A stretch of DNA of 64,000 nucleotides from Lepus europaeus (Eukaryota > Chordata > Mammalia > Lagomorpha > Leporidae): contig NC_084831.1 in assembly GCF_033115175.1 (NCBI RefSeq), positions 48,206,002 through 48,270,001 of the forward strand, in the 5' to 3' direction. Positions 1-12,300 of the stretch are shown piece after piece (within the stretch, counting starts at the first letter, position 1; each line of letters opens with the position of its first letter). The notes below the pieces were generated by a model that worked only from the letters and a program-made list of their open reading frames with translations, made no database searches and was not told where the DNA came from. The position numbers and the translations under genes are program-made.

Positions 1-171
1 AACACTGCCATATTTTCTGTATCAATCTGATGTCTGGGTTAGCCCTTTAAAATAACTACTTCTAATAATCTGAAACTTTAGATACTTTACAAAGCAAAGA
101 TTTAAATATTGAAAATGAACTGAAAAAGCAGCTCTCTGTTCACAAAGCTAAAGCTATCTGTGTCTCTCCAG

Positions 172-372
172 GCGCGGGCAGACACTGGCATCTCCTCTGA
201 GTTGTATGCGGATGGAAATGACCTTTTTTCCAAAGTGAAAAATGACAGGTCTCATTCTGCTGGAGCAACCATTAGCGTGGGCCCGACGGGCAGTCCCGTA
301 TCAGGCACTGTGGGCGTATCCGGGTCGGAAGATGCTTCGTTCTTGAATAAGTTAAGCCAGTATAATGAGAAG
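172..372 (+). CDS. C8A: C8A coding exon (MACPF domain, first exon in window)
   Basis: A 201-nt exon encodes 67 residues from [10 protein letters not shown] to SQYNEK, closely matching human C8 alpha in the central MACPF region, including the segment that forms transmembrane hairpins when the pore assembles. The acceptor is a pyrimidine stretch ending in CAG at 169-171. The donor is AAG|GTACTA after 372. The exon ends in phase 0 and joins NEK to KYNF of the next exon. The reading frame also runs back into the intron to position 160, but those extra codons are not part of the protein. Confidence 0.95.
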
Positions 373-3300
373 GTACTAAAACATAATGTCTGCATCTCAC
401 AGAATTCCATAATCTACGCTGAACACGTATTACCTTAATTGCATTAAAAAGTACAGTAGTAATTGAACCTTAATTTGCTTGTGTAATTGGAAATGTCTGA
501 TCGGTGGTAATCATGTTTGTTTTTCTTATTACGCTTTTGCTCACAGAATCATCACAAAAGGAATAAAATGGAACGATAAGACTAAACTCTTATCATTTCA
601 CCCCTCCCCACCCTCGCCTTCACCCTCACCCCCACCCCCACCCCCACCGCCACCCTCACCCTCCTCTTTCATGGTTACTTGGAGCATACAGGGAACTATG
701 GCTCATGGTAAAGTGTTAAAGACAAAGAGCCAGGCCCTCTCAATCGGAATTCTGAAGCAAGCTTGACTTTTCCAAATACCTAGGAGGGCTGGCTGCATAC
801 TTAATAAATCTCTCACTTATCCATCAGATGTTCACCACTAAGCGCCTGTTACCCTGCGGGGTGGAGAAACGCGTCCTTGAGGAAGAGACCATCTAAGTGG
901 AGACCTAAAAACCAGTATGAGTTGTGCAGACAAAAGGAGAGAGAAGTTGACAGAGGATGTTTCGGGCATGAACACAGCACAGGGGAAGGCCTGCACGTGG
1001 GAGAATGCTTCCCACAAAGCTGGGGTTGACGTGCTTAAATGGAGTGATGGGGATGGAGAGCTAATCAGGGTGCAGAGAAATATTTACTAAATTGATTAGA
1101 AAACTACCGAAACGCCTTGGTAACATGGACACCAGGACCGTGGCTCAAGTAGGGGTTCAAAAAATTATCTTGGATGATGAAAACACAGTTATAAAAATTA
1201 ACCGACTCAACAACTGTAAATTGAGTTCTGGAGCTTTGCACAAATTAGCTATTAAGCCAAAGGAAAGGATTGCATGTTAATATGGACTTTTCTGAAAGCA
1301 GATAGCTTCTGCAAACTTTCATTGTCACTTAGAGTCAAGGTTTATTTTACCTGGAAGTAATGCACATGGATGTTTATCTTCCTTGCAAATCAATCGACCG
1401 CCCCCTCTAATGCTAACTTTTATTTATTATATGAGAATCTTGCTTTTTATTATTACTTAATAGTATAAGATTACCACTAGGATACAAGCCGCACAAGGGC
1501 TGGGACCTATCTCATTCAAGAGCATATCCTTTGCACCTAACCTGATACATGCAAGTGTAGACACTCCAGATATTTCTTCAACATGTCAAAGGACATCTCA
1601 CCATGTCACCAAAACCATGCCAAGCATGGTGCTTGATGGTTGTATAATAGTTGCATAGGAGGTTGCACAGTGCAGCACTTTGCTTCCAGCTGGGGAAGTG
1701 TGGAGATGAGAATAGACTCAGGGAAGTCAGAGATCGTGGTGGTAATCAACCCAGGTGAGAGCTGATGAGAACTTGATCTGGCCGGGAGCACTGAGAGCAG
1801 AGATGAAAGCATGAGAGAAGTCTGCCCCACTCTGGTGTCTAATGCGTGCTTGTAGAATATAATACTCCATTATACAGGTGTCAGTTCATGTCTCAGCTGC
1901 ACCATCTACAATTTCAGCTCCCTGCTAATGGCTTGGGAAAAGCAGCTGGAGATGACCCGAATCCTTGGGCCCCTGTCACTCACATGGGAGACCTGGATAA
2001 AGCTCTTGGTCCCTGGCTTCAGCCTCACTTAGCCCTAGCAATTGTGGCCACCTTGGGAGTGAACCAGTGGACGGAGGCTCTCTCTCTCTCTGTCACTGCC
2101 TCTCTCTCTGTAATTCAGACTTCCAAGAAAAAAAATCTTTTAATAAAATATTCCATTGTATGTATTTATGCTCATATATCTATTTCCCCACAGCTACTAA
2201 GTGCTTTTTCTCATTTAGTAACATTTATGCTCTCTCTTTTCCTCACTCTCTGGTGATCATTGGTGGCAGAAATACAACTTCATGCGAATTTTCACGAAGG
2301 TACAGACTGCCCATTTTAAGATGAGGAGGGACGATATTGTACTGGATGAGGGAATGCTGCAGGCATTAGTGGAGCTTCCAGAGCAATACAACTATGGCAT
2401 GTATTCCAAATTCATCAATGACTACGGCACCCACTACATCACATCTGGATCCATGGGTGGCACTTATGAATACATCCTGGTGCTGAACACAGAAAAAATG
2501 GAATCTCTTGGTGAGTAGGACAGATGCTTTGCACACACAGTACTCAACACACATGCATATACACATGCCAGAGCATAGTTTTCACCAGTTCCAAGACCTG
2601 GGTGATCTCATTTAGTTTTCATAGCAACTCTATAAGTAGCATGCATATTAATATTCCCGGGGGATTGAGATCCGGAAGGGTGAAATGACTTGCCAATAAG
2701 CACCACAAACAGGATTTGGACTCAGACTTATCCAGTCCTGCAAAATTATGTGCTTCCTATTGCATCACGTTTACTGCTTTAAAAATAATTTGGGGATTTT
2801 GTTATTTGAAATGTGACAACTTGTTTTATTTACATGTAAATTCTTGATTGATGCAACTACTATGCAGCCAGCCATGAAGCTAAAAACCTAGAGACATCCC
2901 AGATTTTTCCTTTTCCTTCCGTCCTCTGCAAATCTCTGAGTCCTGCAGTGCTCTCTCATCCATCCTCCCACCTCTACCCCTTCAGCGACAGTCTGGGCTT
3001 CCATCATTCACTTAATCCTGAATAAGCTTCTAAATAGTCTCTGAGAGTAGCCTCACCCTGTCCAAGCCATTTGCCACAATTGCCGCTAGACAGATATTTC
3101 CACTTCACACATGATAACCTGATTTCCTTGCCTAGTATCCTGAATGACCAAGAATAATGTCTAAACTCCCCCGCATGGCATCAGCAGCCTGCATGATCTC
3201 ACTCTAACCTTGAGAACACTTCTTCTCCAAGTGTGTGCCCAACTGGCCCCACAGCATCATCTGGGAACTTGCTAGAAAAGTAAATTATGAAGCCCCCAGC

Positions 3301-6300
3301 TTACACCTAATCAAATCAAGAACTCTGAGAATGGCCGGGAAGTCTGTGCTTTTCTAACCTGAGGCTTACTGCAGTTTGAGAACCAGTGTCCTAGTCAATG
3401 AGGACGTGCTCAAAGATGAGCCGTTTTTGCAACAGAGCGAGTGCGAACAGATAAAATGTGACGGTCCTTTATTGCCGGCAGTGGAGAGCAGGCTCATGCC
3501 CTAAAGAACTCTCGACCCTAAAGCTCAAAGCAACAGGGTTTATAAAGGCAAAAACCACAAGGAGGGGAGGGGGGAATACATGGTTGCTAGGATCGGAAGC
3601 AGGGTGGGGGAATACGTGGTTACTAGGGCCAAGCTGACCTAAGGCTTAGGTGAAACTAATATCAATTAGAATCTTGACAATAGACAAATTACAATCTTAA
3701 CATTAGTCCAGGTGTAGCCTATCTGTTTAAGCGTGAGCGATACTAGGGAGTTTCTATGCTCTGCCAAGTGGGATGCAGTGTACTGTTATTGTCTGAGTTT
3801 TAGATCAGAGTTTCAGACCAGAATCTCATGGAAGGGGGGTGCTTTCTCAAGATGGAGTCTCAGGTGCTCTAAAATGAAACCCCTACTATCAAGGTGTTAT
3901 TTCACCATCTATCTATGTTGCTAAGCCAAGCTCAAATTCCCAGCACAAAAATATTTCCTTGAATGTACCAGCTTAGGCTGGCCACTTCTTTTTTTCAACA
4001 CATTCATACAGATTTCCTACTGTTTACTTTTTAAAAAATCTTTCAAATGTTAAAATTTTTCTTCCCATCTATATTACAAGATCTTTGAAGTACCCTGTTC
4101 AATATTTTTCTATCTCTTTAGCACCGAACACAGAGTTTAATACATGATGAGTATACAAAAAAAGACAGGGAGTTTGAGAGGGATCGTTTACACAGATTCC
4201 TGGCTATGGCCATCCATTAGTTCATCCATTTCTAAATCTGTTTTTTTTTTTCCCAATAATTCAAGATGGTCTATCGAGCCTACATTATACTTGTATGCTG
4301 GTGCTAAGGATATACTGGCAAGCAAATCTAAATATGGTTCCTACCCTCTTACATCACAGTATTTTTCAAATTGAAGGTTGAAACTCCAGGGTAAGTCTCA
4401 AAATAAATGTGTGCATCCTATGGAAAATTTTGAACAACAATAAGGGATAGACTAGAAGATACCTTAGCTGATTATAGGCACTGAAGGTATGTTAGTGCTG
4501 CAAGATATTTCTTCCAGTTAAATAAAGACATGTATAGATGTACTGGATCATAATTCAAAATAAATAGCTGATGAGGGATCGATGTAAAAAAACATGGGGT
4601 TTGAAAAGCTTAATTCAGGGCCGGCGCCGTGGCTCAATAGGCTAATCCTCCGCCTGCGGCACTGGCACATCAGGTTCTTGTCCTGGTCGGGGTGCTGGAT
4701 TCTGTCCCGGTTGCCCCTCTTCCAGGCCAGCTCTCTGCTGTGGCCCAGGAGTGCAGTGAAGGATGGCCCAAGTGCTTGGGCCCTGCATCCATGTGGGAGA
4801 CCAGAAGAAGCACCTGGCTCCTGGCTTTGGATCAGCGAGGTGTGCCCGCTGCAGCACACCGACTGCGGCAGCCATTGGAGGGTGAACCAATGGCAAAGGA
4901 AGACCTTTCTCTCTGTCTCTCTCTCTCTCACTGTCCACTCTGCCTATCAAAAATAAAAATAAAAATAAAAAAAAAGCTTAATTCAAGCAGGTCTTTTTAA
5001 GAATCATTTAAAAATTTGATGGAGGAAATGGAATTAACATTTGTTGAGCACCTACTAGTTGCTAGATATTCTCATTTAAAATTTTTTTGAGACAGTTGGA
5101 AATTGATGTTATCCCAGTGTTAGCCACACAAACACTGCAATGCATCAGGCAGGGTGATCACTTTGCCCAGGGCTACAGGGATCTGGCGTTGGAGCCCTGG
5201 CCCCATGGATTTCCACCATGTGTTCATGGTAGAGCTTTCATCTGGACTCCTGGCTTTGGTATGGGACTACTAATTAATTGCCTGGGGTATCTGCTGGCCC
5301 TTCCTCTTTAAAATCTGTGAGGCATAAATGGGCTTCCAATGTGGTTAATATTCAAAAGGAGCCCACCGACAAATTGTCCCAGGGATAATTACCTCAGTTC
5401 TGTTTATAGAAAACCATATGTCGATAATAGCACAATTTGCTATTTGTGAGGAGCTGATTTTCTATAAATCCGGAAAGTTAGTGTTGCTTTTCTATAAATA
5501 TGGAAATGTGCTAATCATCACCTCATCTGCTGGAGACCGCTAATAAATCAGAATGTCATTTACATATTAACCTACAAAGAACAAAAACATCTACCTCTTT
5601 TCCTTTTGATAAATACAGTCGCACACACCCTCTCTCCATGGCTGATGTTTGACTAGTCTTCTCTGTCTCTTTCTCATCCCCTCTCTTTCTTTCCCTTCTC
5701 TTTCTCTTTCTTTTCTCTTTTTCCATCTTTGATCCATATGACTTTAATTTATGTTCTATTAAGTGCTTCTTTCTAAGATAGAGCTTGTGTGGTATACATT
5801 CACACCCTCAACCAGATGAGCATGGTAAGGAAAGATTTAAATGAACATACTGGCTGGTTTGCTCTGGAGGAATCTTTTGTCCTTGGGTTTGCTTCAAATC
5901 CTTTCTGGGCTTGTCTCAGAGGATGTACAAAGCTGTTTTCTTCTAGTGTGTTTTTCGATCAAATACTTATTCCCCAAAGACAGCATGAAACTATGCATCA
6001 GCAAGTCAAGGGAAGTCTTGGATGTTGGAGATGAGAGAGTAGATTTCAATGGGATCCTAAAATTTTTTCATGGGCTGGGACTGACAGCCTTGTACCTTTT
6101 GTAGGAATCTATATGTGTTTGGGCTTGAATTTATGGATTCATTTTTTTTTTATTTTGTCCCCTCTTTGGAACTCTCATTATTTGATTTTGTATCAAAGAA
6201 TGACAGAGAGAATAATGTATCCTCCTTTCTGGCTTCTCTGAAGCCTGGCTCAATTACAGTAGTGACAGCTTATCTTGCAGTAGTTCCATGACATGGTTCT

Positions 6301-9300
6301 GTTCATGGTGTATGTTCCCTGCTTCCTGCACATGCTGCTCCCTCATCTCCCAATGCTCTCCGCTCTCTTGCCAACCTGACAAACTTCAATGCACTCTTTG
6401 ACACATCTGCGAAACCTACCCTGCCATTCCTCCATGTCCTCTTTCATGGTTTTATTTGTTCATATGTTCATTCATTCATCCATGCCCACTGAGTTTGTAT
6501 TATGTACCAGGTGAACAAAATCAGTGTGGCCCTATTTTTTTTTGTTTTGTTTTGTTTTGTTTTTGTTTTGTCTTGATAAAGCTCATGATCTAGCAGAGGA
6601 AAATAAAAAGTCAGTGGCCCCAAATCCAGATGTCATCCTTAGCCCTCTGTTCCTCCCTGCCTTTCCTCAGCAAGCTCTGTTTCTAAGGCATATTTGGCCA
6701 CCTGTCCCCTAACCGCTATCTCTGTTACCAACCAATGGGTGTCTCTCTTCTGGAGACTGCAGGAGTATGATGACCTTTCCTTTGGTTTCTTTTTCTTTTC
6801 TCGGCCACCATCATGTTTCCTTAGTACCTTAGCATACCAAGGTTATCTTAGCCAGGATCTTTGTATGAACTCTTCTCCCTGGAACACTTCCTTTTCCTCT
6901 CATGTTTCTGCAGCAGAATTCTTATCAGCCAGACCTCAACATCACCGCCACTTGTCAGAGATGCCTTTCCTGACCATACAGACAAGTCCCATTTTGTTCC
7001 ATGGCCCTTTTTCAATCCTCAGCCAATCACTTTTTTTTTCAGTAGGTACCTTTCTCCCACACTTACCTGTTTGTTGTTACTCTCCTTTTTCTAGAATGTG
7101 CATTCCATGAGAACAGGGATTTCATGTTGTGGTTCATTGATGCATATTCATTTCCTAGTACAGTGCCTGGGAACTAATAGGGGCTTAGAAAATTGGGTTG
7201 ATTGAGTAAATGGATTAATCAGTATATAACCACACATTGTAGTAAGAGGTCTGCAGCAAATGAGCAGGTTGTAGAAATTGAGAGTAACTGCAGGGGTGAG
7301 GGGAGACAAGTTTAGGATGATCTGGGAGTCTCCTTGAGGAGGTGAAATCCAAACTGAAAGGACATCCGTAGGCTAAGCAGGAGATGCCAGAGAGAAGCGG
7401 GAAGGTTTTCTGGGTCGAGCAGACAGCAGTCACGAAGGCCTGCAAGGAGTGTGGTATGTTTGTGATGTGGAAGGAGGCGCATTAGCTGAAGGGGAGAACA
7501 GTAGAGACCGAGATTGAGAGAACGGAAGAGCCTTAGAGGACCTTTCATCTAGGCACTGCCATTTAGGAGCTGGTGCCTCACAGTCCCGAGTCTCAGTTTT
7601 CCCATAACGAATGTAGGGATACTTAAATTGACTGCAAAAGGCTATCATTAGAATTAACCAAGAAAACAGTTATGAAAATCACAGTGTTTAAAAAGAAAAA
7701 AGCACTGTCAGGGATCACAGTTTCAGGTGGACTCAGTGGGTATTGAAGCTGTTCATCCCAGGTCTGTGGAGTTCAGAAAGATCCTGGTGGTGGGAGTCAG
7801 ACACATCCTTGTAGGAATCTTGTTTCTGTCATGTAGGAGCTGCATCACCTTGAGCAAAATACTTCATTTCTCTAAGTCTCAGCTTTTTCAAGACCCAAAT
7901 AGGAACAACAGCAAGGGTTGGCTTGTTTGAGAATAATTCCAATGTACACGTTACATGATACATTATGATAGATATTTCTCCCTTTAGGCAGATATTAATG
8001 TAGTATAGTGGCTTTGCCACTTACTAATTCTATGTGATCATGGTCAGGTTATTTAATCATGTTAAGCCTCCATTTTTGTCCCCTTTCAGCTGGGGATATT
8101 ATTACTTACCTTAAAAATTGGTTGTGAGAATATATCTGCCGAAAATATTTAGTGCAGCACCCAGACACTGATAGGCATTCCATAAATTTCAGTCACTGAA
8201 ATAGTTCCGAATCAGATTCAAGTGCCACCTCCACCACTTGTCAGCCAAATGACCCACAGGCAAATTAGTTCACTTCTCCATGACTCAGTTTCTTCTTAAA
8301 AAGAGTATCCTGGTACGAGGTACTCACAAAGCTCCAGGGAAAATGGAATTAGGAGATAATGCACATTTTCCATGAACTTCTGAAGACTGCTCCCCGCCTC
8401 TATATTGAGTTCATAGGGTTGTTGTGAAGGGAATGCAGCACTCTACTGTGAGCTGGTAGCCCAGTGCCTGACCCACAGAAAGAGTGCAGAGGTGCTACCT
8501 ATTATTGCCATATGATGTTGCTATTTCTCTTAGCCCACTTTCTGTTGTTATAAGCAAATTTCAAGACTGGGCAATTTATCAAGAAGAAAGATTTATTTTG
8601 GCTAATGGCTCTGGAGGACTTGAAGTCCAAAAAATATGGCACTGGCATCTCCTTGGCTCTGGTAAGGACCCCGTGTTGTGCCATAATTTAGCGGAAAAGC
8701 AGAATTGCAAGTGGGCACTTGCAAAAGGGACAAAACGTTTTGTGACAACTGGTTCTCTGTATAGCAAACGTACTTTCTCTAGAAAGGCACGTATCCCTCT
8801 CCATGATCTAATAACCTCTGAAAGGCCCCATAGTCTCTAAACGTATTATATAAGGAATCGAATTCCTACATGTGTTTCAGAAAAGACAACCATTTCCACA
8901 TGCAAGTCATAGCAGTGTTACCATGACCACATGTTTATTTCCAACTTTCTACTTATTAGCACTGCAGAGGTAACTGTTCTCTCATCTGTAAAGTGGGAAT
9001 AATAAGAGACCCATCTCACAGCTTCTGCCATCAGTCAGCTCTGAAGCATTGTTCAAATGCAAGGGAAATCATTATCATTAGGTCCAGCCTGCAGTGGTTG
9101 ATGGTTTTGCTGTGGACTTGGCGCCTCAGCAATCATGCCTCCTCCCCCACCTGCCCATTTTTTTGATCAAGGTCATTCGTATCTGTCTCCAGAGCTTCGT
9201 CCAGTTTTGGAGGGACCATTCGTCCCATTTATCAAGGTCACTTCAAATTCTCATCACTATCTTTCAAAGTGCTAACAACTCTGCCCAACTCAGTGCCTGC

Positions 9301-12300
9301 TTTCCATCATCCCTCCCCATGATGGATACCAGATAAGAGTGACCCTGGGAAAGACCCTTCCAGCAAGAGTGTAGTACAACCAACCTGTCATTGATCATCG
9401 CTTTCCAGTCTGAACCAGCTGGCCTGACACCTTACACGGGATGTGGAAAAGCCCCAGGAACAGAATTCAAAACCTCACTAAGGTGGACGTCTGTTACAGT
9501 TCCACGTCCCCTTCCTCACTCACCCCTGACTCCCTTTATTCCTTCCTTCCTTCAGTCGTTTTTTTCAACAAACAATTATTAGGCACACACAATGTGGGAA
9601 ACACTGTCTAGATACCAACATAATTAATAACGGTCCTTCTCATCAGGGGATTCATAGATGGTAACGGGATTTCTCTTTTGTCATAGTCATCTGATTATAG
9701 TCCAGGAAGATTTACTCTGTGGACAGCCAAATTGGTTACCACCCAAAGTGAACTAGCAATTTATTTTCTTACTCACTGTACTTAGAATCAACTGAAATAT
9801 TTGATTTTAATAAAATATATGTATACATAATAGCTCCTAATATTTGTAAAGTATAATGCATTCACATCTAGGATTCAAATTGGTCTTCCTAATGGCTTTA
9901 TGATGAATTGTATTATTAGTTTCCCTAACTTTATGAAAAGAAAGCTGTGATCCAAAGAGCTTAAGTAAATGGTTCAACGTGACTCAGCATTGACAAGGTC
10001 TTCTGATGTAGGTTTTGCATATCTTCCAAATACCCAGCCTTTCCTGCCCAGTCTGTCTTTCCTTCTGATCTTATTTATCACAGGTCTAGATGTTAGCAGT
10101 GGCGATTAGACAGCCAGCAGTTACTGAACATCTAGTATGGAGCAGACCCTGGGTTGGGAACTCTACATGCACCATCTCATTTAATCGGGAGAAATCTGTC
10201 AAAAGGATACTACAATCTCCAATATATGAATGAAGCACCAAGCTCAGCAAGGTTAAATAACTTTCCCAAAGTCACATAGCTAGTAATTGGTGTTATCAGG
10301 GGTCAAACTCAGAAACCTGTAGTGCTAACCAACATGCTATAATTTTGCAAAGTAATCTAAATCTAGGTATTTTCAAAAACTGCACAGCACAGCTCATTAG
10401 TAGATTGTCAAAGGAACTTGGTGAGTCATGACTAGAATTTAATGTAACCTAGTAGGATGGAAAATACTAGAGTGCAAAGTACGAAGCACTGAGACTCTTA
10501 GCTGGATATGTGTGGGCTGGATCATGATATAAGGAGTGTTTCTTCTTTTTAGGAATGGTCAGAAAATATTCAAAACATGGTCTTAATTCAGTGTGCTCCA
10601 CAAGTGTTGAACCACTTTTAAATGTACCAGTCAGAATTCTCCAGAGAAACACAAGAACAGGGTATCTCTGTCTGCCTAGCTATCTTTCTATAAAATATAT
10701 ATACTATTTTTTTTAACTTTTATTTAATGAATATAAATTTCCAGTATACAGCTTATGGATTACAATGGCCTCCCCCTCCCATAATTTCCCTCCCACCCGC
10801 AACCCTCCCCTCTCCCGCTCCCTCTCCCTTTCCATTCACATCAAGATTCATTTTCAATTCTATTTATATACAGAAGATCAATTTAGTATAAATACTTCAA
10901 CAGTTTGCACCCACATAGAAACACAAAGTGAAACATACTGTTTGAGTACTAGTTATAGCATTAAATCAAAATGTACAGTACATTAAGGACAGAGATCCCA
11001 CATCAGGAGCAAGCGCACAGTGGCTCCTGTTGTTGACCCAACAAATTGACACTCTAGTTTATGGCGCCAGTAACCACCCTAGGCTGTCGTCATGAGTTGC
11101 CAAGGCTATGGAAGCCTTCCAAGTTCCCCGACTCTGATCATATTTAGACAAGGTCATAAAAGACAGGGTGAGGATAGTAACCAATGATCCTGAGAGTGGC
11201 CTTAACCAGGTCTGAACAATTATACAGCATTAAGTGGGGAAGAGGACCATCAGTACACACAGGTTGGGAGTAGAGCCATTGGTGGTAGAGTAGAGGTTAT
11301 GATTACAAAGGAATGAGGCCCAAGTGGACTAGACAGGGTCTAGAACAAAGGACAGAGTCATTATTAGAGGAGCTAAGAAAGGTGCTGTCTAAGCTACAAT
11401 TAAGTTTTCTGATTGAGAGGCAAATAGAACCTGATAGAAGGGGCTTGATAATAATCTGGTGGGCTTTAGGCCTTGTAAGTTAAGAGGCCCAGACCTATCT
11501 ATCTCTTCACATGGGGTATATCCTAAGGGAGGTGTGAACCTCCTAGGGGAAGGCACTCTGTTGACTTTCATTACTTGGCTGGCCTGGGAGGAGAGCTGGC
11601 CAGGTAAAGGCAGGGGGCATCTCTAACAAGAAATTTACAGTTCTGCCTGCAATGTTGCTGACCCTACTTGGCTGTCCCCTCAACTGCAGTGGTCACTTTG
11701 GAAGTTGGGCTGAGTGAAGGGCTTTTCAGCTTGGAGCCAATAAGATCTGTGGCTCTGACCTGGGCATCCTTCGATTCCAGGGCATGTCCATTTCCAGTGA
11801 TCCAACTCTTGGCAGAGCTGCCAGGGCTCTTCACAAGCTGACTTCTGCTGAAGCCCAGGCTTACCACATTGAAAGCCACTGCAGTGGACTGGCCTGTTGG
11901 GTCTCCTTGAGGGCAGATCACTGCACAGATCAGCCATTAATAGGCCTGCCACCCATTGCTTCTGATGCCTAGCTTTCTTTTCCTCCTGGTTTGTGTTAAA
12001 GCAGACCAGACGATGCAAGTCAAGGGAGTGCCCGTGTCCCATCTCTAATCTTTGGTGGCCTGAACTACAAGTCTATAGTCACAGGCATGTTCTGTAGTAG
12101 TTTTTCTAAGGTAGACAATGCCCATGAGGAAAATTATATTCTCACTTTAAAACTTTCTTTCCCTTTGGTCTGAAAGGGAGGTTTTTTTTTCTACTTACTG
12201 TATACTTCGCTGATGGCGATGTGAATCTAGCTATGAGATTATTAGTTAAGTTCTTATTTTGGCTATGCTATTACAGAAAAATGTTAGCCATCTCTTATAA

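Larger units (their letters stand above)
373..2269 (+). other. C8A: C8A intron stretch
   Basis: It holds a C-rich simple tract at 600-668 and an old C-SINE at about 1870-2140. The remainder shows no gene or repeat that I recognise. Confidence 0.7.
2511..4617 (+). other. C8A: C8A large intron, first stretch
   Basis: It contains a probable hAT-type fragment (3215-3395) and a probable antisense LTR (3395-4000). The rest shows nothing recognisable. Confidence 0.55.
4986..9579 (+). other. C8A: C8A large intron, second stretch
   Basis: Contents: a pyrimidine-rich tract at about 5655-5725, TTTTG repeats at about 6537-6572, an L2-like stretch at about 6940-7200, MIR-like fragments at 8000-8330 and an antisense MaLR LTR at about 8539-8905. 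No coding exon of C8A or any other gene is recognised. Confidence 0.6.

Noticed and set aside
479..766. Proline-rich 95-codon frame
   Set aside because: The proline run is the translation of the C-rich microsatellite at 600-668.
4618..4971. tRNA gene suggested by a GGTTCnnnnCC B box
   Set aside because: The B box belongs to C-SINEs, which are tRNA-derived. There is no tRNA cloverleaf, and the same motif recurs in every copy.
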